DNA of 10,992 bases from Ruminococcus sp. (GTDB taxonomy: Bacteria > Bacillota > Clostridia > Oscillospirales > Ruminococcaceae): the NCBI GenBank assembly GCA_014799675.1, contig JAAVHM010000123.1, positions 1 to 10,992 on the forward strand, given 5' to 3'. The position numbers and the translations under genes are program-made. Numbering within the stretch: the stretch's first letter is position 1; each line of letters opens with the position of its first letter. Positions 1 to 7,565 of this stretch are shown here, piece after piece. The notes under the pieces were generated by a model. That model saw only the letters and a list, made by a program, of their open reading frames with translations, had not been told where the DNA came from and made no database searches.

Positions 1-1
1 T

Positions 2-472
2 AAAGAAGAATTTCTTAGCTCGATGTCCATCTCTGCTCAATTGGAAGGGTTACAGATATACGGTGAAAATGGCTGTTATTTGTCGGTTTACGGTGTGCCT
101 GAGTTCAGCGTTGAAAAAGTTTGGACTGTAAATTCTGTGCAATGCTTTATTTTTACAAAAGACCTTGAAGTAGCAGGTGCCGTATATTTTTACGAAAATG
201 ATAAAAAAACTATATGTACGTCGTTCAACAGCGACTCTGATTTAATCAGAAAGCTGTCGGCTAATAAAAGCAAGCGGTACATAGTTCTTACAAACGGTTT
301 GGAAACAAAGCTCCTTGACAGCGAAAACAAAATTACAAAAATCGGCGCTGTAAGAAAAGACCTTGAAGTTATCGGCGATTGCTACAGCATATTGGAGCAG
401 CACGGTTTAAGTGTATCTTATGATGATATTATCAGCGAAGAAAATCTTATATGGTTTGAATTTGACAAATAA
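2..472 (+). CDS. Hypothetical protein, probably 5'-truncated by the window edge
   Basis: I do not recognise this protein. The first internal ATG is at position 23 and would give 149 residues. The frame stays open to the left edge (K-E-E-F-L-S-S before that Met), and no good Shine-Dalgarno precedes the ATG, so the gene probably begins outside the window. It has no signal peptide, no membrane helix and no catalytic motif I can name; it reads as a soluble mixed alpha/beta protein. The phrase K-D-L-E-V-x-G occurs twice, about residues 46 and 112 counted from the ATG, and both copies lie in a 15-base exact repeat (157-171 and 355-369). Its DNA is AT-rich: one 60-base sample (181-240) is about 32% GC, whereas a sample of whiA (1321-1380) is about 68%. 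It ends 43 bases before whiA. Confidence 0.7.
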   Translation, partial: KEEFLSSMSISAQLEGLQIYGENGCYLSVYGVPEFSVEKVWTVNSVQCFIFTKDLEVAGAVYFYENDKKTICTSFNSDSDLIRKLSANKSKRYIVLTNGLETKLLDSENKITKIGAVRKDLEVIGDCYSILEQHGLSVSYDDIISEENLIWFEFDK

Positions 473-515
473 TTTTTGCAGTTCCAACCCTATTCTCTAT
501 TAGGTCGTGATAAAA

Positions 516-1451
516 ATGTCTTTCTCTCATTCGGTAAAAAAAGAGCTTTGCTCGGTCATAACCGACAAGGACAGAAAATACTGCTGCCTTTACGGAATGT
601 TACTTTTTTGCAGAAATTTCTCTCCCGACCAAATCGTTTTTCAGACGGAAAACGGTCAGGTCAGCGAATTTTTTTGCAGGCTTGCGGACGACGTTCTGGT
701 GGGGAAAAATATTGTTTCCGTTACTAAAAACGAGAAAAAATCTGGGGGCGCGCTTTACTCCTTAAGCATACCCTCGGAGCATTTCCGCGAGGAGATAATC
801 TACCGCTACAGGATTTCAAGCAGGACTTTGATACACAGAATTCAGGAGGACATTATCGGAAACAACAGCGTTTACGCTTTTATTGCGGGGGCGTTTTTGT
901 CCTGCGGAAGCGTTACCGAGCCGATAAAGGAATATCACCTTGAATTTGCAGTCCCCTACTACGAGCTTGCCCAGGACTTGACAAAGCTGCTTGTTTCGGT
1001 CGGTATAAACGCAAAGTACACGGAACGGAAAAATATGTATGTCATTTACCTCAAAGGCAGCGAAGCTATTGAAGACCTGCTCACCCTTATGGGGGCGACT
1101 ATGAGCAGCATTGACCTTATGAATGTGAAGATTTACAAGGACGTCCGCAACAAGGCTAACCGCATTGCAAACTGCGACTCGGCGAATATTGAGCGCACTC
1201 TCAGGGCTTCCGACAAGCAGATAGCTGATATTGAGTATATTTCCGACACTATTGGGCTGGAAAATCTTCCCGAGGATCTGATAAATATTGCGGAGCTTCG
1301 CATGGAGTTCCCCGAAATGTCCCTCCGTGAGCTTGGGGAGGCGTTGGACAAGCCCTTAGGGCGGTCGGGGGCGAACCACAGGCTGAAACGTATTTCCGAA
1401 ATTGCGGAGAAGTTACGTGAAGAAAGGAACAGCAATGAACAAGACGGTTAA
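516..1451 (+). CDS. whiA: DNA-binding regulator WhiA
   Basis: WhiA is a conserved Gram-positive DNA-binding protein. It is needed for sporulation septation in Streptomyces and affects division and chromosome segregation in Bacillus. The 311 residues fit the family length. The N-terminus M-S-F-S-H-S-V-K-K-E-L is the family signature and fixes the start at the ATG at 516, not the in-frame GTG at 507. Around residues 121-140, A-F-I-A-G-A-F-L-S-C-G-S followed by Y-H-L-E-F is the degenerate LAGLIDADG homing-endonuclease-like domain that WhiA uses for binding, not cutting. Residues about 262-305 form the C-terminal helix-turn-helix, with L-R-E-L-G-E-A-L and S-G-A-N-H-R-L-K-R-I. In many Firmicutes whiA follows rapZ and yvcK; here an unrelated AT-rich gene lies upstream. 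The ribosome site is weak (AGG at 502-504). Confidence 0.96.
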   Translation: MSFSHSVKKELCSVITDKDRKYCCLYGMLLFCRNFSPDQIVFQTENGQVSEFFCRLADDVLVGKNIVSVTKNEKKSGGALYSLSIPSEHFREEIIYRYRISSRTLIHRIQEDIIGNNSVYAFIAGAFLSCGSVTEPIKEYHLEFAVPYYELAQDLTKLLVSVGINAKYTERKNMYVIYLKGSEAIEDLLTLMGATMSSIDLMNVKIYKDVRNKANRIANCDSANIERTLRASDKQIADIEYISDTIGLENLPEDLINIAELRMEFPEMSLRELGEALDKPLGRSGANHRLKRISEIAEKLREERNSNEQDG

Positions 1452-1923
1452 AAAAATTCTGAAAATATTTTTGATAATGCTTTGTGCTTTTATTGCATTT
1501 GAAGTTTGCGGGGCGATTGTCAATATTATTTATGTACAGTCGCAAACCCAAAAGGTACTTGAAATTGCCGAAAATAACGGCGGCGACGTTTGGGACAGCT
1601 ACTCAGATGTTTACTACAGCGTATTACATGAACAGCTTTTTTCCGATACTATTGTAATAGTTTACTCTGAAAACATAGACAACATTTCATCATCACTTAA
1701 TGAAAAATTTATAGATAACCCATTCGGTGTAGGTGTATATCCCCTTAAAATGGTAGGCATGACTCATGTAGATGTTCCGAGCTATGAGCCATATTGGGAC
1801 AAAATTGATTTTGAAACAAATCATGAAAAAGAAAATTACTATGTGATTGGTTTATGTGATGATGCTCCATTCAAGCACAATATTATAAGCTACATTATTT
1901 TTAGAATTACGTTCAAAAACTGA
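1435..1923 (+). CDS. Small single-pass membrane protein of unknown function
   Basis: I do not recognise this 162-residue protein. The ATG at 1435 is chosen over the upstream in-frame ATG at 1402 because AAAGGA at 1423-1428 is correctly placed for it and the protein then begins with a clean signal anchor: M-N-K-T-V-K-K, then a hydrophobic helix at about residues 8-33. The rest is a polar, Tyr/Asp/Asn-rich domain likely to face outwards, with no motif I can name. The start overlaps the end of whiA by 17 bases, so the two may be translationally coupled. The stop codon TGA (1921-1923) touches the Shine-Dalgarno of dnaE. The second half is very AT-rich: 60-base samples at 1681-1740 and 1801-1860 are about 28% and 22% GC, against about 45% in a dnaE sample. 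That suggests a recent insertion or a fast-evolving gene. Confidence 0.8.
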   Translation: MNKTVKKILKIFLIMLCAFIAFEVCGAIVNIIYVQSQTQKVLEIAENNGGDVWDSYSDVYYSVLHEQLFSDTIVIVYSENIDNISSSLNEKFIDNPFGVGVYPLKMVGMTHVDVPSYEPYWDKIDFETNHEKENYYVIGLCDDAPFKHNIISYIIFRITFKN

Positions 1924-1935
1924 AAGGAGATAACT

Positions 1936-4900
1936 ATGGGCTTTGTTCATCTTCATCTGCACAGCGAATACAGCCTGCTTGACGGGGCTTGCCGCATTAA
2001 GCAGCTTGTTTCACGGGCAAAGGAGCTTGGGCAGACTGCTGTTGCTGTTACCGACCACGGCTGTATGTACGCAGCCGTGGATTTTTACAATGAAGCTGTT
2101 TCCCAAGGCATAAAGCCTATAATCGGCTGTGAGGTCTATGTCGCCCCTCGGACGAGGTTCGACAAGATACACGGTCAGGACAACAAGCCCTATCATCTTG
2201 TGCTTTTGTGCAAAAATAACGAGGGCTATCAGAACCTTATCAAGCTTGTTTCCTACGGTTACACCGAGGGGTTTTACAGCAAGCCCCGTGTGGATATTGA
2301 GCTGCTTGAAAAATATCACGAGGGGCTTATCGCTCTTTCCGGCTGTCTTGCGGGGGAAATTCCCCGAAAACTTGCAAACGGCGAATATGAAAATGCCAAG
2401 GAAATTGCTTTAAAATATCTTGAAATTTTCGGTAAGGACAATTACTATATTGAGATACAAAATCACGATATTACCGACGAAATGCGTATACTTCCCATGT
2501 TGTACAGGCTTTCGGCGGAAACGGGTATTCCCCTTGCGGCGACAAACGACGCTCACTATATTTTAAAGGAGGACGCAGACGTCCAGCGGACGCTTATTGC
2601 TATTCAGACGAATACGCTTTTAAGCGAGCCTAATCCCCTTTCCTTTCCCACAAACGAGTTTTACATGAAGTCGGAGGAGGAAATGCGGCAGCTTTTTGCA
2701 AACGTCACCCACGCTGTTGACAACACGGTGAAAATTGCGGATATGTGCAATGTGACCTTTGAATTCGGCAAGACAAAGCTTCCGAAATTTACTATACCGA
2801 ACGTTTCGGACAATGCGGAATATTTGAGAAAGCTTTGCTCTGCGGGAATGATAAAGCGGTACGGAGAAAATTTCCCCGCAGAATATACTGAAAGAATGGA
2901 ATACGAGCTTGACGTTATAACCCGAATGGGGTATGTTGACTACTATTTGATAGTATGGGATTTTATCAAATACGCAAAGGACAGCAGCATACCTGTGGGT
3001 CCGGGCAGAGGTTCCGGCGCGGGAAGTCTTGCGGCGTACTGCATTGGAATTACCGACGTTGACCCTATGAAGTACAACCTGCTCTTTGAGCGTTTTCTCA
3101 ACCCCGAAAGGGTGTCTATGCCCGACTTTGACATTGATTTTTGTTACGAGGGCAGGCAGAAAGTTATTGACTATGTTGTAAAAAAATACGGCGACGACCA
3201 TGTTGCCCAGATAATCACTTTCGGTACAATGGCGGCAAAGGCGGCTGTTAGGGACGTTGCGCGGGTAATGGGTCTCCCCTATCAGGTTTCGGACAAGGTG
3301 GCGAAGCTTATACCGTTCGGACTGCACGTTACTCTTGAAAGCGCCATGAAAGAAAGCGACGACCTTGCGGAGCTTTACAGAAGCGACTTTGAGGTAAAGC
3401 GGCTCATTGACACGGCGGCGAAAATCGAGGGTATGCCGAGACACGCTTCCACCCATGCGGCGGGGGTTGTTATTGCCGACCTGCCTGTGAGAGAGTACGT
3501 CCCCGTTCAGATGAACGGCGGGGCTGTTGTTACACAGTACACTATGACGGTTCTGGAAAGTCTGGGCTTGCTGAAAATCGACTTTTTGGGACTTCGCAAC
3601 CTTACGGTAATTCGTGACGCGGAACGCTCCATACGGGAATTCGAGCCTAACTTTGATATAAAGAAAATTCCCATTGACGACCCTGCGGTCTTTGACATGA
3701 TGTCTGCGGGGGACGCTGCGGGGGTCTTCCAGTTTGAAAGCACGGGCATGAGGCAGGTTCTTGCGCGGCTGAAGCCCGAATCTATTGAGGACATGATCGC
3801 GGTGATTTCCTTGTACCGCCCAGGTCCTATGGACAGCATACCGCGGTATATCGAGTGCCGTCACAATCCCCAAAAGGTCACTTACAAGCACCCGCTTCTT
3901 AAAGATATTCTTGAAGTAACTTACGGCTGTATAGTTTATCAGGAGCAGGTAATGGAGATATGCCGAAAAATGGCGGGATATTCCTACGGACGCGCCGACC
4001 TTGTTCGCCGCGCAATGGCTAAGAAAAAAGCGGACGTTATGGAAAAGGAGCGCAGCGTTTTCGTTGAGGGCGCAAAGAAAAACGGTGTTGATGAAAAAAT
4101 TGCGGACGATATTTTTAATGAAATGTCAAGCTTTGCTTCCTACGCTTTTAACAAGTCCCACGCGGCGGCGTATGCGTATGTGGCGTATCAGACTGCTTAC
4201 CTCAAATGCCATTATTTCAAGCAATATACGGCTGCGCTTATGACAAGCTGTCTTGACAGCACGGGGAAAATTCTTGAATATATGGACGAATGTTCCAAGC
4301 AGAAAATAAAAATTCTTACCCCCGACATAAACGAAAGCGGGGCGGGCTTTGTCCCCACGGAGGCTGGCATTCGCTTTGCTTTGGCGGCGGTGAAAAATCT
4401 CGGGTACAACTCTATCAACGAAATTATTGCGGAACGGAAAAGAGACGGCAAATTCACCTCCCTTGAAAATTTCTGCAAGCGCATAAGCGGCAAGGACGTG
4501 AACCGCCGCGCTGTGGAAAGTCTTATAAAATGCGGGGCATTCGACGGCTTCGGGCTTAACAGGCACGAAATGCTGGATAATTACGACCGTATTTTCAGCG
4601 GCGTACAGGCTTACTCCATGAGAAATATGGAGGGGCAGATAAACTTTTTTGATATGTCCCCCGAGGAGGAAACTTCCTCAATTTCAATAGAACACGTCCC
4701 CGAATACTCACTTGCGGAAAAGCTTGAAATGGAGAAAGAGGTTATAGGAATGTACCTTTCGGGACACCCGCTTCAAAGCTATTCGGCGTATTCCGAGCTT
4801 TGCCGCATGAACAAGGTCTCGCAGCTTTACGATGAAGATATGCCCATAAAGAACAATGCGGAATTTTCGTTTTTCTGCACGGTACAGAACGTTAAGCACC

Positions 4901-5343
4901 ACACCCAGAAAAACGGTTCAAGAATGGCTTTTGTTGACTTGGAGGACATGACGGGAGAAGTGGAGGGACTTGTTTTTGCGGAGGCGTTTGCTTCCTACAG
5001 GGAACTGCTCCAACGCGGCAGGGCTGTGCATATTTCTGCGAAAGTCTCTTTCAAGGACGACGCTCCAAAGCTTATTGTTCAAAAGGTCACTGCGGCGGAA
5101 AAATATGCGGAGCTTTGCGGCGGAATGACCCTTTACATCAAGTGCAGAAGCGATGACAGCGAAAAATTACAGAGTATTTTAAATGTCTGCAAAAAATACT
5201 CGGGAACAAGCCGTACCGTATTTTATTTTGAGGACATAAAGCAGCAGTTTGTTCCGAAAAATATAGGCGGTATAAGGGTTTGCGGAGAGCTTGCGGAGGA
5301 AATTCTTGCGGCGGCGGGTCGGGGCAACGCCGTACTAAAATAG
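1936..5343 (+). CDS. dnaE: DNA polymerase III subunit alpha (DnaE)
   Basis: This is a C-family DNA polymerase of 1135 residues, full length for DnaE. The PHP domain (about 1-270) keeps metal-type residues H7, H9, D16, H41, E66, C137, D205 and H207. The polymerase core has G-P-G-R-G-S-G at residue 355, P-D-F-D-I-D at 396 giving catalytic D397 and D399, and the third aspartate D549 in K-I-D-F-L-G. Further conserved motifs are R-P-G-P-M-D near 626 and F-N-K-S-H at 738-742. A helix-hairpin-helix region lies near 845-880. A beta-clamp-binding peptide Q-I-N-F-F-D sits at 901-906, followed by an OB fold at about 976-1055. AAAGGAGA at 1923-1930 sets the start. Clostridia usually also carry PolC; DnaE then shares replication or handles primer extension, which cannot be decided from this window. 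Confidence 0.98.
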   Translation: MGFVHLHLHSEYSLLDGACRIKQLVSRAKELGQTAVAVTDHGCMYAAVDFYNEAVSQGIKPIIGCEVYVAPRTRFDKIHGQDNKPYHLVLLCKNNEGYQNLIKLVSYGYTEGFYSKPRVDIELLEKYHEGLIALSGCLAGEIPRKLANGEYENAKEIALKYLEIFGKDNYYIEIQNHDITDEMRILPMLYRLSAETGIPLAATNDAHYILKEDADVQRTLIAIQTNTLLSEPNPLSFPTNEFYMKSEEEMRQLFANVTHAVDNTVKIADMCNVTFEFGKTKLPKFTIPNVSDNAEYLRKLCSAGMIKRYGENFPAEYTERMEYELDVITRMGYVDYYLIVWDFIKYAKDSSIPVGPGRGSGAGSLAAYCIGITDVDPMKYNLLFERFLNPERVSMPDFDIDFCYEGRQKVIDYVVKKYGDDHVAQIITFGTMAAKAAVRDVARVMGLPYQVSDKVAKLIPFGLHVTLESAMKESDDLAELYRSDFEVKRLIDTAAKIEGMPRHASTHAAGVVIADLPVREYVPVQMNGGAVVTQYTMTVLESLGLLKIDFLGLRNLTVIRDAERSIREFEPNFDIKKIPIDDPAVFDMMSAGDAAGVFQFESTGMRQVLARLKPESIEDMIAVISLYRPGPMDSIPRYIECRHNPQKVTYKHPLLKDILEVTYGCIVYQEQVMEICRKMAGYSYGRADLVRRAMAKKKADVMEKERSVFVEGAKKNGVDEKIADDIFNEMSSFASYAFNKSHAAAYAYVAYQTAYLKCHYFKQYTAALMTSCLDSTGKILEYMDECSKQKIKILTPDINESGAGFVPTEAGIRFALAAVKNLGYNSINEIIAERKRDGKFTSLENFCKRISGKDVNRRAVESLIKCGAFDGFGLNRHEMLDNYDRIFSGVQAYSMRNMEGQINFFDMSPEEETSSISIEHVPEYSLAEKLEMEKEVIGMYLSGHPLQSYSAYSELCRMNKVSQLYDEDMPIKNNAEFSFFCTVQNVKHHTQKNGSRMAFVDLEDMTGEVEGLVFAEAFASYRELLQRGRAVHISAKVSFKDDAPKLIVQKVTAAEKYAELCGGMTLYIKCRSDDSEKLQSILNVCKKYSGTSRTVFYFEDIKQQFVPKNIGGIRVCGELAEEILAAAGRGNAVLK

Positions 5344-5359
5344 ACGGGAGATTACAGCT

Positions 5360-6286
5360 ATGAAAGTAAAACGTGAAAAAAGCAAAAAAGGCGTTAATGC
5401 CGTACTGATAATCATTATTATTTTTCTTCTGACGGTAATATTTTTAATGTTCAAAAGTCTTTATCTCGGCGACAGGATAACGAAGCTGGAGGTATATCTT
5501 ACGGAATATTACTACTCCCCCGAACATCTGGAGCTTGCCATGAAAAACACCTTGGGGGACGTTTATGAGGAGAACGGTTTTTCCAACTTTGACAATTATC
5601 TGTACAAGCTTGTTATTGACGATGTGAACAAATATGAGCCTGCGGAAATTCAGAAATACAATGCTATTTTCAGCCGTGAGCGTTCGGAAAACGTTATGGA
5701 GCAGATAAACGAGGTCGGAGAAGTCTCCGTCAGTCTTTTGGAGGACGGTATCTGCTATATAAAGATAGGCGATTTTTCAAAGGGCGAGACCTATGAAATG
5801 CTTACGGAAAACATGGATATACTGAATTCCGCGGATAAATTTATTATCGATCTTCGAGGCAATAACGGCGGCTACATTGAGGAGCTTATAAAGACAATGT
5901 CCCTTTTTTACCCCAATGATCAGGTGGTCTTCACGGAGTTAAGGGGCGGAGAACTAAGGGAGCACACGGCTTTCGGGAAGTCCAAATTGAATTTTGAAAA
6001 GATAGCTTTCCTTTGTGATGAACATACTGCAAGCTCCGCGGAGGTAATGATATTCAACATGAATTCTGATTTTGACGACAAGGTTTTTATTGTTGGAAAA
6101 AGCACTTATGGCAAGTACTTCCAATACTCCTTTGACAAATCGGAGACGGAACATCTTTTCATTTTCGTTTCGGGGCTTATGTGCAACGCCGAGGGCGAGA
6201 CCTTTGGGGTGGACGGCATTGCCCCCGAATATGAGGCGGAGGGGGAACAATGCTTGGAAACAGCACGAAATTTGCTGAAAAATTAA
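5360..6286 (+). CDS. Membrane-anchored S41-family (C-terminal processing-like) peptidase
   Basis: The 308 residues start with a basic stretch and one hydrophobic helix (about 13-31), so the rest probably lies outside the membrane. Residues about 130-295 match the S41 peptidase core: I-D-L-R-G-N-N-G-G, then T-A-S-S-A-E where S225 aligns with the catalytic serine, then S-T-Y-G-K where K252 aligns with the catalytic lysine. The serine-lysine distance is 27 residues against 25 in CtpB and Tsp. The glutamine after the lysine is at +3 rather than +4. No PDZ domain is visible between the anchor and the core; a helical segment fills that place. It begins 16 bases after dnaE with GGGAG at 5346-5350 and is probably cotranscribed with it. 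Its substrate is unknown. S41 membership is fairly sure; activity is plausible but unproven. Confidence 0.85.
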   Translation: MKVKREKSKKGVNAVLIIIIIFLLTVIFLMFKSLYLGDRITKLEVYLTEYYYSPEHLELAMKNTLGDVYEENGFSNFDNYLYKLVIDDVNKYEPAEIQKYNAIFSRERSENVMEQINEVGEVSVSLLEDGICYIKIGDFSKGETYEMLTENMDILNSADKFIIDLRGNNGGYIEELIKTMSLFYPNDQVVFTELRGGELREHTAFGKSKLNFEKIAFLCDEHTASSAEVMIFNMNSDFDDKVFIVGKSTYGKYFQYSFDKSETEHLFIFVSGLMCNAEGETFGVDGIAPEYEAEGEQCLETARNLLKN

Positions 6287-6302
6287 AAATAGCTGTAAAC
6301 AC

Positions 6303-6331
6303 TTGACAAATTTGATTGAAAATGCTATAAT
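6303..6331 (+). promoter_or_regulatory. Sigma-A-type promoter of pfkA with extended -10
   Basis: TTGACA at 6303-6308 is a perfect -35 box. TATAAT at 6326-6331 is a perfect -10 box, separated by exactly 17 bases, and TG at 6323-6324 adds an extended -10. The start of transcription is expected near 6338, giving a leader of about 53 bases before pfkA. It lies in the 104-base gap after the S41 peptidase gene and implies that pfkA is expressed independently and strongly. Confidence 0.93.
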
Positions 6332-6377
6332 AAAAGTTGTTTGAAATATGTAATTGAATTTGATGTAATAAATTTTT

Positions 6378-6384
6378 GGAGGAG
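6378..6384 (+). promoter_or_regulatory. Ribosome binding site of pfkA (decides the start)
   Basis: GGAGGAG lies six bases before the ATG at 6391. An in-frame TTG at 6376 would put the start inside this site, so the ATG at 6391 is the real start. Confidence 0.9.
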
Positions 6385-6390
6385 AAAAAT

Positions 6391-7350
6391 ATGAAGAGAA
6401 TAGGCGTTTTAACAAGCGGCGGCGACGCTCCCGGCATGAATGCCGCGGTAAGAGCCGTTACAAGAGCCGCTATTGGCAAGGGCTACGAGGTTATCGGTAT
6501 CAAGAGAGGCTATAACGGACTTCTCAAGGGCGAAACTGTCCACCTCGGAGCAAGAGATGTTTCCAACATTATCCAGTTCGGCGGTACAAACCTTTACACC
6601 GCAAGATGTCTTGAATTCAAGGAGTGGGAATACGTTCTCAAGGCTAAGGAAAAATGTGATGAGCTTAATCTTGTGGGTATCGTTGTTATCGGCGGCGACG
6701 GCTCTTTCAGAGGCGCGGCTGACCTTTCAAAGGCGGGCGTTCCCTGTATAGGTCTCCCCGGCACTATCGACAACGACATTGCCTGCACGGAATACACTAT
6801 CGGCTACGACACGGCTATGAACACGGCTATGGAAATGGTTGACAAGATCCGTGACACGGCACGTTCTCACGACCGCTGTTCTTTGGTCGAGGTAATGGGC
6901 AGAAACGCAGGCTGGATCGCGCTTAACGTTGGTACTGCTGTTGGCGCGATGGCTATACTTACACCCGAGGTCAAATTCTCGCTTGATGATATTGTTGCAA
7001 AAATAGAAGCTTCCAAGAAGGACAAGAAGCAGCACTTTATCATTGTTGTTTCGGAGGGCGTTGGAAACTCCGAGGAGCTTGCAAAGGAAATTCAGAAGAG
7101 AACAGGTATCGACGCGAGAGCGACTATTCTCGGTCACGTTCAGAGAGGCGGCAGTCCTACAGTCCGCGACAGAGTTGTTGCAAGCGAAATGGGCTATTAT
7201 GCTGTTAAGCTTCTTGACAAGGGCATCGGCAACCGCGTTGTTGCTATGCAGAACGGCAAAATTGTGGACTTTGACATCAAGGAGGCTCTTTCCATGAAAA
7301 AGCCTTTTGATGAAAACCTTTACAATATTGCCAACGAGATCTCGTTCTAA
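6391..7350 (+). CDS. pfkA: ATP-dependent 6-phosphofructokinase
   Basis: PfkA phosphorylates fructose 6-phosphate to fructose 1,6-bisphosphate with ATP, the committed step of glycolysis, as a cytosolic tetramer. The 319 residues equal the Bacillus subtilis enzyme, and key residues fall on the classical numbering. These are the G-G-D-A-P-G-M-N-A nucleotide loop at 10-18, R21 and R25 of the effector site, G-G-D-G-S at 101-105, catalytic D127 in T-I-D-N-D, R154, R162, M169-G-R171, and H249 and R252 in G-H-V-Q-R-G-G-S-P. G104 and G124 point to ATP rather than pyrophosphate as phosphoryl donor. It has its own strong promoter and ribosome site, and its codons look well adapted (AAG, GGC and GTT dominate). 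In clostridia pfkA commonly follows dnaE; here the S41 peptidase gene lies between them. No pykA follows. Confidence 0.98.
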   Translation: MKRIGVLTSGGDAPGMNAAVRAVTRAAIGKGYEVIGIKRGYNGLLKGETVHLGARDVSNIIQFGGTNLYTARCLEFKEWEYVLKAKEKCDELNLVGIVVIGGDGSFRGAADLSKAGVPCIGLPGTIDNDIACTEYTIGYDTAMNTAMEMVDKIRDTARSHDRCSLVEVMGRNAGWIALNVGTAVGAMAILTPEVKFSLDDIVAKIEASKKDKKQHFIIVVSEGVGNSEELAKEIQKRTGIDARATILGHVQRGGSPTVRDRVVASEMGYYAVKLLDKGIGNRVVAMQNGKIVDFDIKEALSMKKPFDENLYNIANEISF

Positions 7351-7377
7351 GAACATAATTTTTTACATTAACATAAA

Positions 7378-7494
7378 GCATTACAGAGTAGGTCTACGCG
7401 CGTATAGTGCTTGGCGGACGGGGAGTTGCCGCCTTGACGAAAAACACGGTTTTTATCGTGTTTGCGGTGCGTTTTCCGCATCCCGCTGAAATGC
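7378..7494 (+). promoter_or_regulatory. Tetrahydrofolate (THF) riboswitch aptamer
   Basis: The 215-base gap before folT holds the conserved core of the THF riboswitch in order: GAGTAG (7386-7391), CGCG then TAGTGC, a GGGGAGTTG loop (7420-7428), ACGAA (7437-7441), GCGGTG (7464-7469) and GCATCC (7478-7483). I can pair P1 (7378-7386 with 7486-7494, one A-A mismatch), P2 (7396-7399 with 7469-7472), P3 (GGCGG 7413-7417 with CCGCC 7429-7433) and P4 (7442-7448 with 7457-7463). GGGA 7421-7424 pairs with TCCC 7481-7484, the known long-range pseudoknot. The downstream gene is a folate transporter, exactly as in described examples. Rfam family by recognition: THF (RF01831). Confidence 0.92.
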
Positions 7495-7558
7495 ATAAGC
7501 AGGAGCGTTTTCAATGTACTCTCCCCTGATTATGCATATTAGCATAATTTTAAGGAGG
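7493..7558 (+). promoter_or_regulatory. Likely riboswitch expression platform and folT ribosome site
   Basis: Two hairpins compete here. Hairpin A pairs 7493-7505 with 7523-7535 (11 pairs, two mismatches) and shares two bases with P1 of the aptamer. Hairpin B pairs ATTATGC 7529-7535 with GCATAAT 7542-7548. If A is broken, CTCC (7521-7524) can pair with GGAG (7554-7557) of the Shine-Dalgarno AAGGAGG (7552-7558), which sits seven bases before the folT ATG. I see no convincing terminator, so control of translation start is the better guess. Confidence 0.5.
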
Positions 7559-7565
7559 AATACTT

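Noticed and set aside
462..496. TTGACA (462-467) with TATTCT (491-496) as a promoter for whiA.
   Set aside because: The spacer is 23 bases, far from 17, and TTGACA is part of the preceding coding sequence.
2620..3891. A 423-codon open frame on the minus strand inside dnaE.
   Set aside because: It is a shadow of dnaE codon bias: no ribosome site, Arg/His/Asn-rich translation without motifs, and the plus-strand frame is an unmistakable polymerase.
7333..7364. Perfect 14-base palindrome AACGAGATCTCGTT at the pfkA 3' end with a T-run at 7359-7364, as a terminator of pfkA.
   Set aside because: The hairpin would have only a five-base stem, and twelve bases separate it from the T-run. It is also explained by the codons for N-E-I-S-F. 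I do not call a terminator here, so readthrough into the riboswitch is possible.
7529..7551. Hairpin ATTATGC/GCATAAT followed by T's as the riboswitch's intrinsic terminator.
   Set aside because: The stem has seven mostly A-T pairs and only four T's follow before the Shine-Dalgarno; it is too weak for a confident terminator call.
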